DNA of 64,000 bases from the NCBI GenBank assembly GCA_964019425.1, contig OZ025802.1:372001-436000 (forward strand), written 5' to 3'. This document shows, piece after piece, positions 9,471 to 19,504 of this stretch (within the stretch, counting starts at the first letter, position 1; every line of letters begins with the position of its first letter). Source of the stretch: Flectonema sp. DT1601 (Eukaryota > Euglenozoa > Diplonemea > Diplonemida > Diplonemidae). The notes under the pieces are model-generated. The model made no database searches, was not told the origin of the DNA, and saw only the letters and a list, made by a program, of their open reading frames with translations. The position numbers and the translations under genes are program-made.

Positions 9471-11027
9471 CTACTTGTGAGTACCGTAAGTGGTTGCATT
9501 GCCGCCATTAATTGGAGCGTGACCGTGGCTCTTGACGGCTTCTTCGATCGCAAAGTAGGTATCGTCCCCGCGGAAGTCGCGAGACGCACCATTGCGCTCT
9601 GCGTCTTCCAAGTAGCAAACAACTACCGTGTCAGCAGCCACCTGAACTACGCAGCCGACCAACCAGAATGTGAAACAACAGAAAGCTACCAATACAATCA
9701 TTACTGAAGCACTAATACCACCATGTTTGTTTAAATACATCGCACATGAGAAGGCAACTAAACCAACAGCAGCACACATTCCCATATAAACAACTAAGTG
9801 AGATAACATATCAGTCATCAACATCGTACTTCCTCCTCTTGAGAATAGTGAGCTGACCTTCTTGCAAGAATCAACAAAGTCCTCACCGTGCATTGCAACG
9901 TACACGTATGCGAATCTGGTGACGAATTTGACAAAGGCTTCGATGCATCGGCAGAGACACTGCACGCAGCACAACATTATTTTGACAAAACAGTTGCTGT
10001 TCTCTCTTTGTGCAACATTCAGACACCAATTCACAAATCGAAAAACCGCCAGCAGGGCAGATCCCTTTGCAATGGAACCGAATGAGTATGAGATAGCTCT
10101 GTTAAAGTGAGTCAAGGCAGATCCGCATGGAATCTCATTCTTCACTCTGGCGAAGTACCAAGAAGCGATGCAACCGGCCACTGAGACATGACCAAGTCCA
10201 GAGAGGAACTGAGTAATCCAGAAGAACATAAAGACCATAAAGACTGCTAAGTATCTCACCTTCTTATCAATATTGTGACCTTGACAAACTCCAAGGGCAG
10301 TGTCAAAGTCGCAAAGGATATTTATATTACACTTCTGCTGATCGAGTCCATTACAAACATCATCTCCTTTTGCAGAGAAGATAAAAAACATCGTAGAAGT
10401 CCACCAGACAATCATCCCCGCTGATAGAATAGTCATTAGCGGAGTTACTATTAAAAAGATTGATGGGTTCGCTTGGATCCCCCTACACCCCTGAGCTATG
10501 ATAGCACACGTGAAGTTAATCCTCTTCCTTGCGAAGAAGATTATGATGATCATTATCAACGCCACCAACAGAACAGCACCTCCTCCTACTTGAATCGCAG
10601 TCTTCGTTGCCCCGGACTTATCATTCGCCATGGCTATAAGTTCGATTCCGGTTGCTACAACTGCGCCAACGGCTGCTAGCAGGGAAGTGTAAACAACACA
10701 TTTTGTGAATCTTTTTAGGAATTCCATCCAAATAAAAGCCAACACCATGGTGCTCAAACTTCCAATTAACAAAACGTATTTCTTGTCATACATCACTGAC
10801 CAATCTTTAGTAATGTCATCGTGGTACTTTCCGTTAGTAAGAATCGACATGTCAGCATCTCTGGAAGTTATCACAGTCACGAATCCCATACACGCCAGAC
10901 ATCCGAAGAAGAACAATCCGCAGAACTTGTCACGAAATCTCCTCTCTGATGCCGGTGCAACCCCTTCCCAGGATGCGTCGTAACGGAGAGTGTCGCCGTG
11001 TTCTGTGTAGTAGTTACTTTTAGTCAT
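9471..11027 (-). CDS. Choline transporter-like (CTL/SLC44) multi-pass membrane protein
   Basis: 518 residues, ATG at 11025-11027. About ten hydrophobic helices: one near residues 32-55, an extracellular loop, a block of three at about 85-175, and the conserved C-terminal helices. The CTL signature at the C-terminus is clear: a membrane segment followed by DTVVVCYLEDAERN, the position of the family's DTLFLCFLEDxERN, then a short cytosolic tail. A Cys-rich loop (CNGLDQQKCNINILCDF, about 225-241) is probably extracellular and disulphide-bonded. CTL proteins carry choline or ethanolamine, or act in membrane lipid handling, at the plasma membrane or organelles. Length and topology fit an intact gene. 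Upstream, the minus strand shows ACTAAAG before the ATG as a possible acceptor. Confidence 0.85.
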   Translation of the reverse strand: MTKSNYYTEHGDTLRYDASWEGVAPASERRFRDKFCGLFFFGCLACMGFVTVITSRDADMSILTNGKYHDDITKDWSVMYDKKYVLLIGSLSTMVLAFIWMEFLKRFTKCVVYTSLLAAVGAVVATGIELIAMANDKSGATKTAIQVGGGAVLLVALIMIIIIFFARKRINFTCAIIAQGCRGIQANPSIFLIVTPLMTILSAGMIVWWTSTMFFIFSAKGDDVCNGLDQQKCNINILCDFDTALGVCQGHNIDKKVRYLAVFMVFMFFWITQFLSGLGHVSVAGCIASWYFARVKNEIPCGSALTHFNRAISYSFGSIAKGSALLAVFRFVNWCLNVAQRENSNCFVKIMLCCVQCLCRCIEAFVKFVTRFAYVYVAMHGEDFVDSCKKVSSLFSRGGSTMLMTDMLSHLVVYMGMCAAVGLVAFSCAMYLNKHGGISASVMIVLVAFCCFTFWLVGCVVQVAADTVVVCYLEDAERNGASRDFRGDDTYFAIEEAVKSHGHAPINGGNATTYGTHK

Positions 11028-13193
11028 TTTTTTTACTTGTCGTCCTTTAGTAGTTAGGTAATAATATTAATAATAAGACTTCCTGTCTGCTTACATTCTC
11101 CCTGCCAAACAGAGATGTGTGTTGCTGATAACAGACTGTTGGATCCTTTGTTTGTGTAGCAGCCTGGAAGTAATAAAATAATAAACAGTCTGACCTGCAG
11201 TGACAGAGCCTCTTGACCTACATACACACGCACGTTGCCTCCAGACAGCATTTCGAAGTCAAATGCAAAGGTCCGAAGGCTGTAAAATGATATTACTGTC
11301 AACAGTTGGATTCTGTTAATGAATCCCTCGCTTAGAATTGTTGTGAAGCAGAAGTACTGCCGCAGGCTGACATCAGCCGATAGAATAATAACCAACTGGG
11401 GGTGGTTTAAGTAACCGAAAGGAATACAAATTGATGTGCGGATTGAAACTTGACCAGCTTTCCTTGTTATCGTGTTCCGTGTTGAACACTTCGAGTAACA
11501 AGACTTGAATACTCTGAGCTTAAAGCTTGGAGTCGCTTGTTAAAGAAAGGATAACAAACAAATTAGTTTAAAGTCACTTCTTCTTCTTCTTGACATCCTC
11601 CCACGGAAAAGAAGAAAAAGAAAAAAGTAAAATGGAAGAATCGAAAATTTGATGACCAACTGATAAAGAGTTCCCTTAATCTAATAGAAAATAATGGAAA
11701 GGAAGGGCAATACGAATTGATATTTGAAAAGATGGGAGGGGACACTTTGACAGGAGTCCTTCTTCTAGTTTTTCAGTGCAAAAACAACACAAGAAAGAAA
11801 CTCTTACCGCGAGATTCGAACTGGACGAGTAGTCCGCTCGACGACTTCCTACTCGCCGCTAAACTTCATTTGAATACTTCAAAGCGTCTGATGCAAAAAA
11901 AAAAAAAAAAAGAAAACTTTCTTAAATCAGTTTGTCTGTTTGAACTCAACTCGAAAATGAGAACTCACACTACTCCCTTTTGAATTCGTATTGAACAAAA
12001 ATAAGAATATTGGAAATAGCAACAAAAAAGGAATCAGTTACGTCACATTCGTATGTCGTATCCGTAAATAAAGAACGCGCTGTACTTACTTACGGACGTA
12101 AAAGAAAAGAAGAGACAAAACGAATAAATGCACTCTATGAAACAAGTCAACAGAGGCCATGGTCTCTACCAGGCGAGAGATTCCTTGGGAGAACCAGGCA
12201 GCTTCGTCAACGTCAATCACATTCGATATAAAATCATATCTGATCTAATGAAAGGAAGAGACTTGTTCATTCTCTACCTCCACACCTTCGGAATCTCCCA
12301 AAACACTTTTTTTTTTTAGAACTTTTGCCGATGCGACGCTTCAATTGATAATTGAAATTAATTTATTTGTTCATTTCTTTTGGAAACCCCTTTCACAATA
12401 TTTCATTCTGTCCCTTTCCGTTACATCATCGATACCAACAACACTGTTTATGTTTTTGTTACTACAAAAAGAATTCCTCTTTTGTGTTGTCTTCTTACGT
12501 ACTTATTGTACGAAACTAATGATTTCGGGTTACGAAAAACAAACATAAAAAAAAAAGAGTCATTTTGATAAAACAGCTAGGATGGGAAGGCAAGCACGTC
12601 AACATTAGTCGGGTGCTAAAACAAGAATTTCATATACTTTCTGAGTACATTTATAAAAAAGGGAAGAAACCTTATAACTATACGATTTCTTAAAGTTGTC
12701 ACAATGGACGACATGCCGTGGAAAGCGGCTTCTGTCTCATAACTCTCACGACGCATTCATTTAATAAAAAAACCATTCAGATGAGCATCCTTTATACCTC
12801 GTTGATCGCAGACAGTATTACTGGCGCACGGGGGAAAATAAATAACAATTCGAACATAATAAATAAAACGATTCTTTAATCTGAATAGTTTCTTCTCCGA
12901 CTTCGTCGGTGCAAAAAAAAAAAAAACTAAATTAAATTACAGTGTTCATGGTTCTCCGTTTTTTCGAGAGAAATAGTGACCCCGCATACCTTGCGGATGT
13001 ATAAAAAAAAGAACACAAATAAGAAGAAAATAAAAAAACAACACTTTGCTCGGAGTTATAAAATTACTAAAACTTCCCTTTTTTAAAACGGAAGACTAAA
13101 ATGTGAATATCGACCTGTGCGGTACGGTAGGAAATTATTTCGCATATTAACCTTGAGAACCGTACAGTCAGCAGGATGGTTGCTGTTCCTCAA
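11028..13193. other. Long intergenic spacer, no gene supported
   Basis: 2.2 kb, the longest spacer in the host array. It holds several A-runs (11897-11912, 12911-12924) and short frames on both strands with no recognisable similarity. A 7-bp inverted repeat (CGAGTAG/CTACTCG) at 11839-11868 is followed by a T-loop-like TTCGAAT but does not fold as a tRNA. A short, unspliced gene cannot be excluded. Confidence 0.45.
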
Positions 13194-13742
13194 CTACATT
13201 TGAAACTTTTGAGCAAAGAAGTTGCTGTAGTGATTGAAGGAGGGACTTTGGATTTGACGCCTCTTAAGTTGATATTCACTTCCGAAATCATCATCTCGGC
13301 CACGTTTTTGCTCAAACAACTGCTGGTGGTTGGGAGTGATGTCTTCATCTGTTATCATTCCTCCTTCGTCATCGTCGCACATCATCGGAGTTTGTCGAGC
13401 TGGTGATCCTTTGAGTACATACAACTTACTGACGTTCACTACTCGACTCTCTTCTTCAAACAGGTCGAGGGTTGTGTACAAGTCTTCTGCTTCAATAGCG
13501 TAGTGATGTCCCATTTGCTTACAAACACCAGACACCATATACGATAAATGCATCTTTAGAGGACACGCTTCAGCAAATCTTGTCAGCTCCTTAAGGGCAT
13601 CGTAGTATTCCAAGCCATAATTGTCAACGAGCCACATGAAATTAATTTGCTTTTTCTCTTCTACAACGACTGCGTATAACTCCTCCATCAGTAAGCTGCT
13701 TCCATCATATATCGATCCTCCACAGCTCGGTCCGAAGAACAT
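13194..13742 (-). CDS. POLD3-like DNA polymerase delta third subunit (short form)
   Basis: 182 residues from ATG 13740-13742; a strong acceptor (GTTTTAACAG) lies about 38 bases upstream. Residues about 28-110 match the N-terminal winged-helix region of POLD3/Cdc27: INFMWLVDNYGLEYYDALKE, then LKMHLSYMVSG (family VTYKWLSxxLGVxxNxAKxxL and LHVTYLVSG), an H-rich loop, and a segment ending NVSKLYVLKG (family HVYSIQ). The C-terminus ends in FNHYSNFFAQKF, a degenerate PCNA-interacting (PIP) motif with the aromatic pair, and POLD3 also ends in a PIP box. Typical family members are 370-470 residues, so the middle is much reduced. Inferred role: accessory subunit that links Pol delta to PCNA. No intron seen. 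Confidence 0.6.
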   Translation of the reverse strand: MFFGPSCGGSIYDGSSLLMEELYAVVVEEKKQINFMWLVDNYGLEYYDALKELTRFAEACPLKMHLSYMVSGVCKQMGHHYAIEAEDLYTTLDLFEEESRVVNVSKLYVLKGSPARQTPMMCDDDEGGMITDEDITPNHQQLFEQKRGRDDDFGSEYQLKRRQIQSPSFNHYSNFFAQKFQM

Positions 13743-13998
13743 TGTCAGCGGGAGGGGAGGAGAGGGGTCAACCGGATTCCTGTTAAAACAGTCGGAAGTA
13801 ATTCCGACGCGGTAAAATGAAAACACAAAATACATCCGTCGGAACTATTCATTTTACTGTTTAGAATCCTCAGCACCCATAAGTTCAGTTCCTGTACATG
13901 TACTCGGAAAAAGTATTATCAGTAGCACTGCAGAAAATAAATATGACATTCTTCCTAAATGTTAACATTCATTCATCCAAAATAACTTTTACTTTTCT

Positions 13999-15489
13999 TC
14001 AAGGAAGTACCCAGGCAACTTCGCTCCTCTTCAAACAATAGACATACGGCCACAGATCACCCATGTTTAATTTAAAAGGCTCTCTAACAGCAATGAAGTA
14101 TCCAGCCATAACTTCTTCCTTTAAAAGAGCGTCCATGAGCTTGCGTGCGACTACGAGGAAGGTGGCGTGGCCTGAGGGGCGGAGGACGCGAGCAATCTCT
14201 GATAGCACAGCTGGGTACAGTTTGGTATTTTTGCAACTGGAACCGCAGCGATTTCCAAAAGGAAAGTCCGACAATACGACGTCTACGGAACAAGGTCTCA
14301 GAGGAAGCTTCATCGCATTCCAATTACAAGTACCAAAACCTCGAGAACTGTTTGATTGTAATGAAGAGTTGCGAGGTTCAGCACAAAGTCTTTTCTTATC
14401 AGACGTAACGTTCAGTGACGGATCCATCAGTCCGAACGCAGATGCAACTTTGTGAAACGAGTCGCAGTTCACAGCTGACACCACGCACTCAGCCATAGTA
14501 AAATCCCCTCCTAAAATAGCACTGCAGTTGCTGTGCATCGCACATGTCTCGAGTAGTGTCGTCGCAGAACCAGACATCGGATCGCACACAACATCTCCAT
14601 CTTTGATATCTGACAAAGCGACTAGTGCGTGAGCTATGGAGATACTCATACTGTTTTCACTCATACAGATACGGGAATCATTCTTGTTTCTGCTGGGTTT
14701 TAAATCTGTTGCCTTGCCACTGATCTTCCCTGACTCGTCTCCATCTAAAATAGCTCTCCTCATCCCATCCAACTGGGAAGAGAGTTGTTGCTGTTTATCG
14801 AATCGCTCCCAAGAGTTCTCATAGACTTTGTTGTACTGCTGAGAATTTCTGTCGTCCCTGCTCTTGTGTTGGAAGTCGTGACCGAGACGGAGAGGGTTCG
14901 GTTTGTGTGTACAAATTCCGATTATAATCTTCTCCGAAGAATGAACAATTAAAACCTGAAGGTTGTGAAGAACCATCGAAGCTTTTGCTTCGAACTTCTC
15001 GGTGAAGACCTGTCCGATGCACCGCTCCACGTCAGGGGATTTGTATTTTGGTTTCTGAGAGCGCATTCCCCGACCAAGCCGCCTGCCAGTACACCGAAAC
15101 AGAGCGGCTGTTTTAATATCAGCTGACGGATCGATTTCATTAGACAACTTCCATGTTCGTATCGAGTCATTCCAAGACTGGTCAGCTGTTGTAGTTGAAG
15201 CCTCTTCTGCCATTTTAGTTAATTCTTCGACATCATACGACGGGTAAGTATCACCTGAACACATTACGAGAGAGCAAACATGTTCGTTACTTCTCAACTT
15301 CTGAATCCTTTCTAAGTTCTGTCGAAGCCTCTCAGGAGATGTTTCCTTCAACGAGAACAATACAATCCCCGGAGGTGATCCTTCGTCAAATCCGAGAAAT
15401 AGGTCAGCGTCGACAGTCGACTCGATTTCTCTCCGCAACACAAATTCAATTCCTTCCGGGGTGGTGCAGAACAGCCGTGTGGGAGCCAT
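13999..15489 (-). CDS. THUMP-domain RNA guanine-N2 methyltransferase (THUMPD2/THUMPD3 type)
   Basis: 496 residues from ATG 15487-15489 (MAPTRLF). A textbook acceptor (TTCTTTCCTTTCAG) ends 17 bases upstream. N-terminal ferredoxin-like region and THUMP domain (about residues 1-200, core FRCTGRRLGRG...SPDVERCIGQ). The Rossmann methyltransferase follows, with motif I DPMSGSATT (about 303-311) and motif IV DFPFGNR (408-414) followed by NTKLYPAVLSEIARVLRPSG. DxPFGxR followed by LYPxxLxExxRVxRPxG is diagnostic of the THUMPD2/3/Trm14 group, which makes m2G in tRNA (THUMPD3, position 6) or U6 snRNA (THUMPD2). Which substrate applies here cannot be read from sequence. An insertion of about 70 residues between THUMP and the methyltransferase is charged and variable. 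Confidence 0.85.
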   Translation of the reverse strand: MAPTRLFCTTPEGIEFVLRREIESTVDADLFLGFDEGSPPGIVLFSLKETSPERLRQNLERIQKLRSNEHVCSLVMCSGDTYPSYDVEELTKMAEEASTTTADQSWNDSIRTWKLSNEIDPSADIKTAALFRCTGRRLGRGMRSQKPKYKSPDVERCIGQVFTEKFEAKASMVLHNLQVLIVHSSEKIIIGICTHKPNPLRLGHDFQHKSRDDRNSQQYNKVYENSWERFDKQQQLSSQLDGMRRAILDGDESGKISGKATDLKPSRNKNDSRICMSENSMSISIAHALVALSDIKDGDVVCDPMSGSATTLLETCAMHSNCSAILGGDFTMAECVVSAVNCDSFHKVASAFGLMDPSLNVTSDKKRLCAEPRNSSLQSNSSRGFGTCNWNAMKLPLRPCSVDVVLSDFPFGNRCGSSCKNTKLYPAVLSEIARVLRPSGHATFLVVARKLMDALLKEEVMAGYFIAVREPFKLNMGDLWPYVYCLKRSEVAWVLP

Positions 15490-16349
15490 CTTTAAAATAA
15501 ACACTTCTGAAAGGAAAGAATAATAACATCACAACTTAGAATTAATCATCGTATTCAAATCCATTTTGATACGAACAGATGCTGTGAATGGGAATAGAAA
15601 TAAATTTCAACAGACCCTCCTCCTCACTTAGAATCGGATCATTAACATGGTAGCACAAAACCGCTTCAGAGAAGCGCCCGGGTTTTCATATATTCCTGAA
15701 GGGGCTGGCGCCACTTACATGGCACAGCAATACTTTGATGTCAGAAGAACACTTCCTCTTTGAAGACAGCGTTCGGTAGAGACACGGGGGGGGGGGTCGT
15801 CTGGGAAGAACTTCCTTTGCAATTCGCCAACTGCAATAAAAGGACGGGGACAATACAAGAAAGAAAGAGAAAGGAAAGGAGGAGAATTTCCTTCCACGTC
15901 ACGAATGAAGGGACTGTCTTTGTGCGTAACAAAACTTCCCTTATATCATTCAGCAACATGATAGAAACAAAATACAAAAAAAAAAAAATACACTTTGCGT
16001 GTTAACTGAGAAAAAGTTACGAAAAGGGGTTGCGTGCCACTAGTGTTCCTTTAGCGGCAATCCTTACAGACGAAAGAACAAAATAAAAAAAAGGAAACGC
16101 CCAGATTCAATTAATCTATCATCCTCCGATGAAAGTAAAAGGGGGGGAAAGGTTTGGGTGATTTCTTCTGCATGGCTTCGTTGATGGTGCGTAAGCCATA
16201 AAACAAAATTAAAAAAAAGAGATAATAAAATCAAAGTAAAAGACCACCTACTGTACTACGAGACGAATCTCTTTACTTGTTGGCAGTCTTTTCTATCTAA
16301 ACAATAAAAGGATTCTTCAACAAGAAGAAGAAGAAGAAGAGACAGCTCT
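15490..16349. other. Intergenic spacer; GAA microsatellite
   Basis: 860 bases, AT-rich, with a G-run (15787-15796), an A-run (15977-15988) and a (GAA)n stretch at 16323-16340. The minus strand holds the start-proximal acceptor of the methyltransferase gene (AG ending at 15507) and a GTAAGT donor-like site near 15714. Together they could bound a cis-spliced leader intron of about 200 bases instead of a trans-splice site. No coding gene seen. Confidence 0.5.
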
Positions 16350-17257
16350 TTAGTCATCGAACATGAGTTCCCCAGTTGCCTGTTTTTGTTATTTAGTAAC
16401 TTCGTCACAAATGTCTCTCACTGTTTGTTTTTAAATTGTCAAATAACATACTGCTGTGAGAAACGCTCCCAACTTCTTCTCGGCTGCGCCTGACTTTTCT
16501 CCAAAAAATGCGATTCTTACTTCGTCTATTTGAAGTTCGCCATCACCATTACTGTCACAGGCCTGGTGCCAAAGGTTTACTAATTCGTCTTCCTTTGATC
16601 TGTACTCTTTTAGGACTGCTTCAAGTTTTGTTTGGGCTTCCTGACCGCTGATCCCGAGTCTTGACATCTGTTTGTTTTATTAAAAAATAAATTGGTTTTA
16701 ATTTAAACCATAAAGAAAATAGTAACATAAACAGGTAATAATGTTTTATTGCGTGTGCACGAAATCAACTTAAACTGATAAAGCTAAAGGAGGTTTATGT
16801 GTGCTGTCCAACATTATTTTTTGCTCTTCAATAGTTGTGTCAAATGCAAAAAAAAAGAAGGGAGGGGAAATCATACGCCAGTCTCGTAGATGAATTTGAT
16901 GAGCGCCTCGTTACATTGGAAGTAGTCGGCAATAAAACTCTTCGACTCACTGATGGAGAGCTTTTTGTCTTTTTCTTCATCATCGTAAACATTGAACGCC
17001 GCAGTCAAAAATGGATTTGCTGAACTCTTCGTCTTAACACGAATGGCAGTAAGTAATTCAGTTGGGTCAATAATGTATTTAGTCACATCATCATTAATTG
17101 CATTCTGAAGGATTTCTTCTGCTTTCTTAATACCAACTTGAACTAATGCCTTCATAGCTGCTTTCTTGCTTTCAGGTGTGGCCTTTGGTACTGCCTTCTT
17201 TGGAACCTTCTTTGCTGCCTCTACAGGCTTCTTTTCGCTACTGTTGCTGCAACCCAT
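16350..17257 (-). CDS. MGC-type (myristoylation/palmitoylation) EF-hand protein, three exons
   Basis: Spliced model of 208 residues: exon 1 16877-17257, exon 2 16452-16667, exon 3 16350-16379. Introns of 209 and 72 bases start GTATGA and GTATGT and end AACAG; both are phase 0, and the second has TACTAAAT 18 bases before its end. Read without splicing, each exon meets a stop within a few codons of the donor. The protein starts MGCSNSSEKK, a dual N-myristoylation and S-palmitoylation context, then a Lys/Ala-rich linker. A degenerate EF-hand (about residues 92-104) is followed in exon 2 by a canonical one, DSNGDGELQIDE. It ends in an acidic ATGELMFDD. Flagellar membrane Ca2+ sensors (calflagins) share the MGC start and EF-hands, but I see no specific similarity to them. 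Likely a membrane-tethered calcium sensor. Confidence 0.75.
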
Positions 17258-17598
17258 CTTGTAAGGTAACGATGGCTGGGAAGGTTTTTATTAATAACTG
17301 AAAAGGGAATACCGTCACGAGATAACTTGAGGAAGAACAATAATCACCTGTATAAGAAGTAAAGATATCACTCACAGTACTTAACTTATTAAATACTAAC
17401 GGAGTACAGTACTACTGATCAACACATTCTGAAGTTCGATAATTCTGAAGAATCACCGAATTCGTTGTCGAAGGATATGAAGAATTACAATAACAGGATA
17501 AAGTACAAAAAATAATTAATTTACTTCTCGCCCTTCATCAAGATTCTCTTTTCTCAACAAAGGGATTTCTTCAAACCATCAAAAGCTCGAATACCTGA
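17258..17598. other. Intergenic spacer, no gene seen
   Basis: 340 AT-rich bases. On the minus strand, CTTCCCAG ends 19 bases before the MGC-protein ATG, a candidate splice acceptor. Confidence 0.55.
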
Positions 17599-18669
17599 TC
17601 AGTAGCGTGGTGTCGCCTGGATCTGATGCAAATCGGCCTCAGCAGCAGCCTGCGCTGCGATCATTCGAGCGCGCTGCACAGCAGCCTGCTCAGCTGCAGT
17701 TAACATTAAAGACTGCTGTGGGAGATGAGATGACGGAAGTGGCGGCACATAACACGACTGCGGAAGAATGGCAGGCGCAGACACCAAATGAGGAACTGGG
17801 AACCGACGTTTGGCGTTCATTGAAAACTGAGATTCTGTGAACTGAGTTTGATGCCTCAGAGCAACGAGAGATGATTCTTGAGCAGCAGTCGCAGCAGCTT
17901 CCTTCTCTGCTTGAAGATGGGCGAGCGTCGTCTCGACATCTGTCGCCAGAGTGTTTAAGACGTTCGATTCTATAATTGAATTATGTACGGCATCATCTGC
18001 TAGTCGCTTTCTAGTCTCAGCTGCAGCGAGCTCTCCCTTCGCACGGCGTTCAGCTTCACAGTAGGTGTCTAGAGCTATTCTCTTTTTATGAAGTTCCTGT
18101 TCTAACATTTCGATGTCGACCATCGCAAGTCTGACAGCTTCCTGTGATTCTTGATGACGTTTGTCTGCTACTCTGACTTCGAATGAAATAGTAGCGGCAG
18201 TCTCTTGCTGTGCTCGAGATATATTCTCATTGTTACCGAGATTAATACGACACGCTTCGTAGTCTGTTAGCCGCTGTTCAATTTCTTGTTCCTTCAGAAC
18301 GACATTCTCGACCGCGTCGCGTTCGCGTTGGCGGGCGATTTGAACAGCGCCCTCACTTGCGGTCATCGATTGTTTTATTTCCTCGTCTTCCATCATTCGG
18401 AGAGTACGCTGTCCATCAGAGTCATATGGTGTGAGAAATGCAAATACCTGACATCCATGGAACAGTTGTACTTCTGAGTCGAGGTGTCGCCAGCCGTCAT
18501 CAAACAGCTTCAGCTGCTCCACATACATCGTTCTGTTCGCGGGGTCGATACGACAAAATACTTCTGCTACTTCCTTTTCGAGTTCTTTTAGAGTTGGGAA
18601 GTCTTGAAACTTCAATTCAAAGTTGTGTTTCACTCCAACAACCTCCGCAGCTGCATTTACAACAAACAT
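17599..18669 (-). CDS. Beta-grasp (ubiquitin-like) N-domain plus coiled-coil protein, unknown function
   Basis: 356 residues from ATG 18667-18669. Residues about 1-85 look like a small beta-grasp domain ending DDGWRHLDSEVQLFHGCQVFAFL, a pattern I associate with N-terminal modules of protist cytoskeletal coiled-coil and EF-hand proteins. Residues about 90-280 are a continuous Ala/Glu/Gln-rich coiled coil. The tail is Pro/Ala-rich (PVPHLVSAPAILPQ). The frame stays open upstream of the ATG through a CAAAGCAG, so a short first exon further right is possible and the N-terminus may be incomplete. No enzyme motif. Probably structural or scaffold. Confidence 0.65.
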   Translation of the reverse strand: MFVVNAAAEVVGVKHNFELKFQDFPTLKELEKEVAEVFCRIDPANRTMYVEQLKLFDDGWRHLDSEVQLFHGCQVFAFLTPYDSDGQRTLRMMEDEEIKQSMTASEGAVQIARQRERDAVENVVLKEQEIEQRLTDYEACRINLGNNENISRAQQETAATISFEVRVADKRHQESQEAVRLAMVDIEMLEQELHKKRIALDTYCEAERRAKGELAAAETRKRLADDAVHNSIIESNVLNTLATDVETTLAHLQAEKEAAATAAQESSLVALRHQTQFTESQFSMNAKRRFPVPHLVSAPAILPQSCYVPPLPSSHLPQQSLMLTAAEQAAVQRARMIAAQAAAEADLHQIQATPRY

Positions 18670-19504
18670 GTGACCAGCCTCACCCCCAACTTCTGCTTTG
18701 AGAAGTAATATAAAAATAAGTTAGACTCAGTGAACTAAATATCAACTTTTGATAATGACATCTGTTAAAGGAAGTAGTGGCAGGATTCTCATCATTTCCT
18801 GATCGTTTGTTGTGTCAACAACAGAATTAAAAAAGTGACAATAATCTGATCACATTCTACTACCTTAAAAACAAACAACAGCACATATTTCAAACAGACA
18901 CCCGGGAGATTGCAGTGAGGAAGATTCTTTTCATTCAAAGTTTTCGTTCATAAACTGAGCGACGACTACACATCAACATTCACTTCTTAAAAGACACATA
19001 AATCTGTGAAGGGATCCACAGCAGTTAAGTTAACAAAAGTAGCTGATTTTTGGTTCAAACAAAAAGACAAAAAAAAAAAAAAAAAGGGCAACATCAACAC
19101 ACGCTTACTCACTGCGACCTGACTGAGCAGCTTGTATTCCTCACAAATTATTAACCAGATGCTCTTTGTTGGTTTTAATAAAGAGAGAAGGAGAAAAGGT
19201 AAAGGATAAGTGAAAAACGCAATACGTTCATTTACGATAACAACATAAAAAAAAAAAAGAAGGAATTTCCATATTGTTTGCGGTCAAGTGAATAATTCAT
19301 CAGATGCAGAAAATAAACGGTCGTTACCACACACTCTGTGGACTTATAAAAACTCATTCGAATTACAAAGAGAGTAAAAAAGAGAATAAACAACATCATT
19401 GCCGACAGTTATCAAATGTAACCCAAAAAAAAAAAAAGATAATAAAAGTACGTCGACACTAAACATCATCAGGTTTGTGTTTCTTAAAATAGATTAGTTT
19501 TTAC
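18670..19504. other. Intergenic spacer, no gene seen
   Basis: 835 AT-rich bases with A-runs near 19071-19085, 19247-19258 and 19425-19436. No supported gene or RNA. Confidence 0.55.

Noticed and set aside
11811-11875. tRNA-like stretch on the minus strand (A-box-like TAGGAAGTCG..., TTCGAAT loop, CGAGTAG/CTACTCG stem).
   Set aside because: Box spacing is far too short, the T-stem pairs at only three of five positions and no acceptor stem closes it. Not called as tRNA or spliced-leader RNA.
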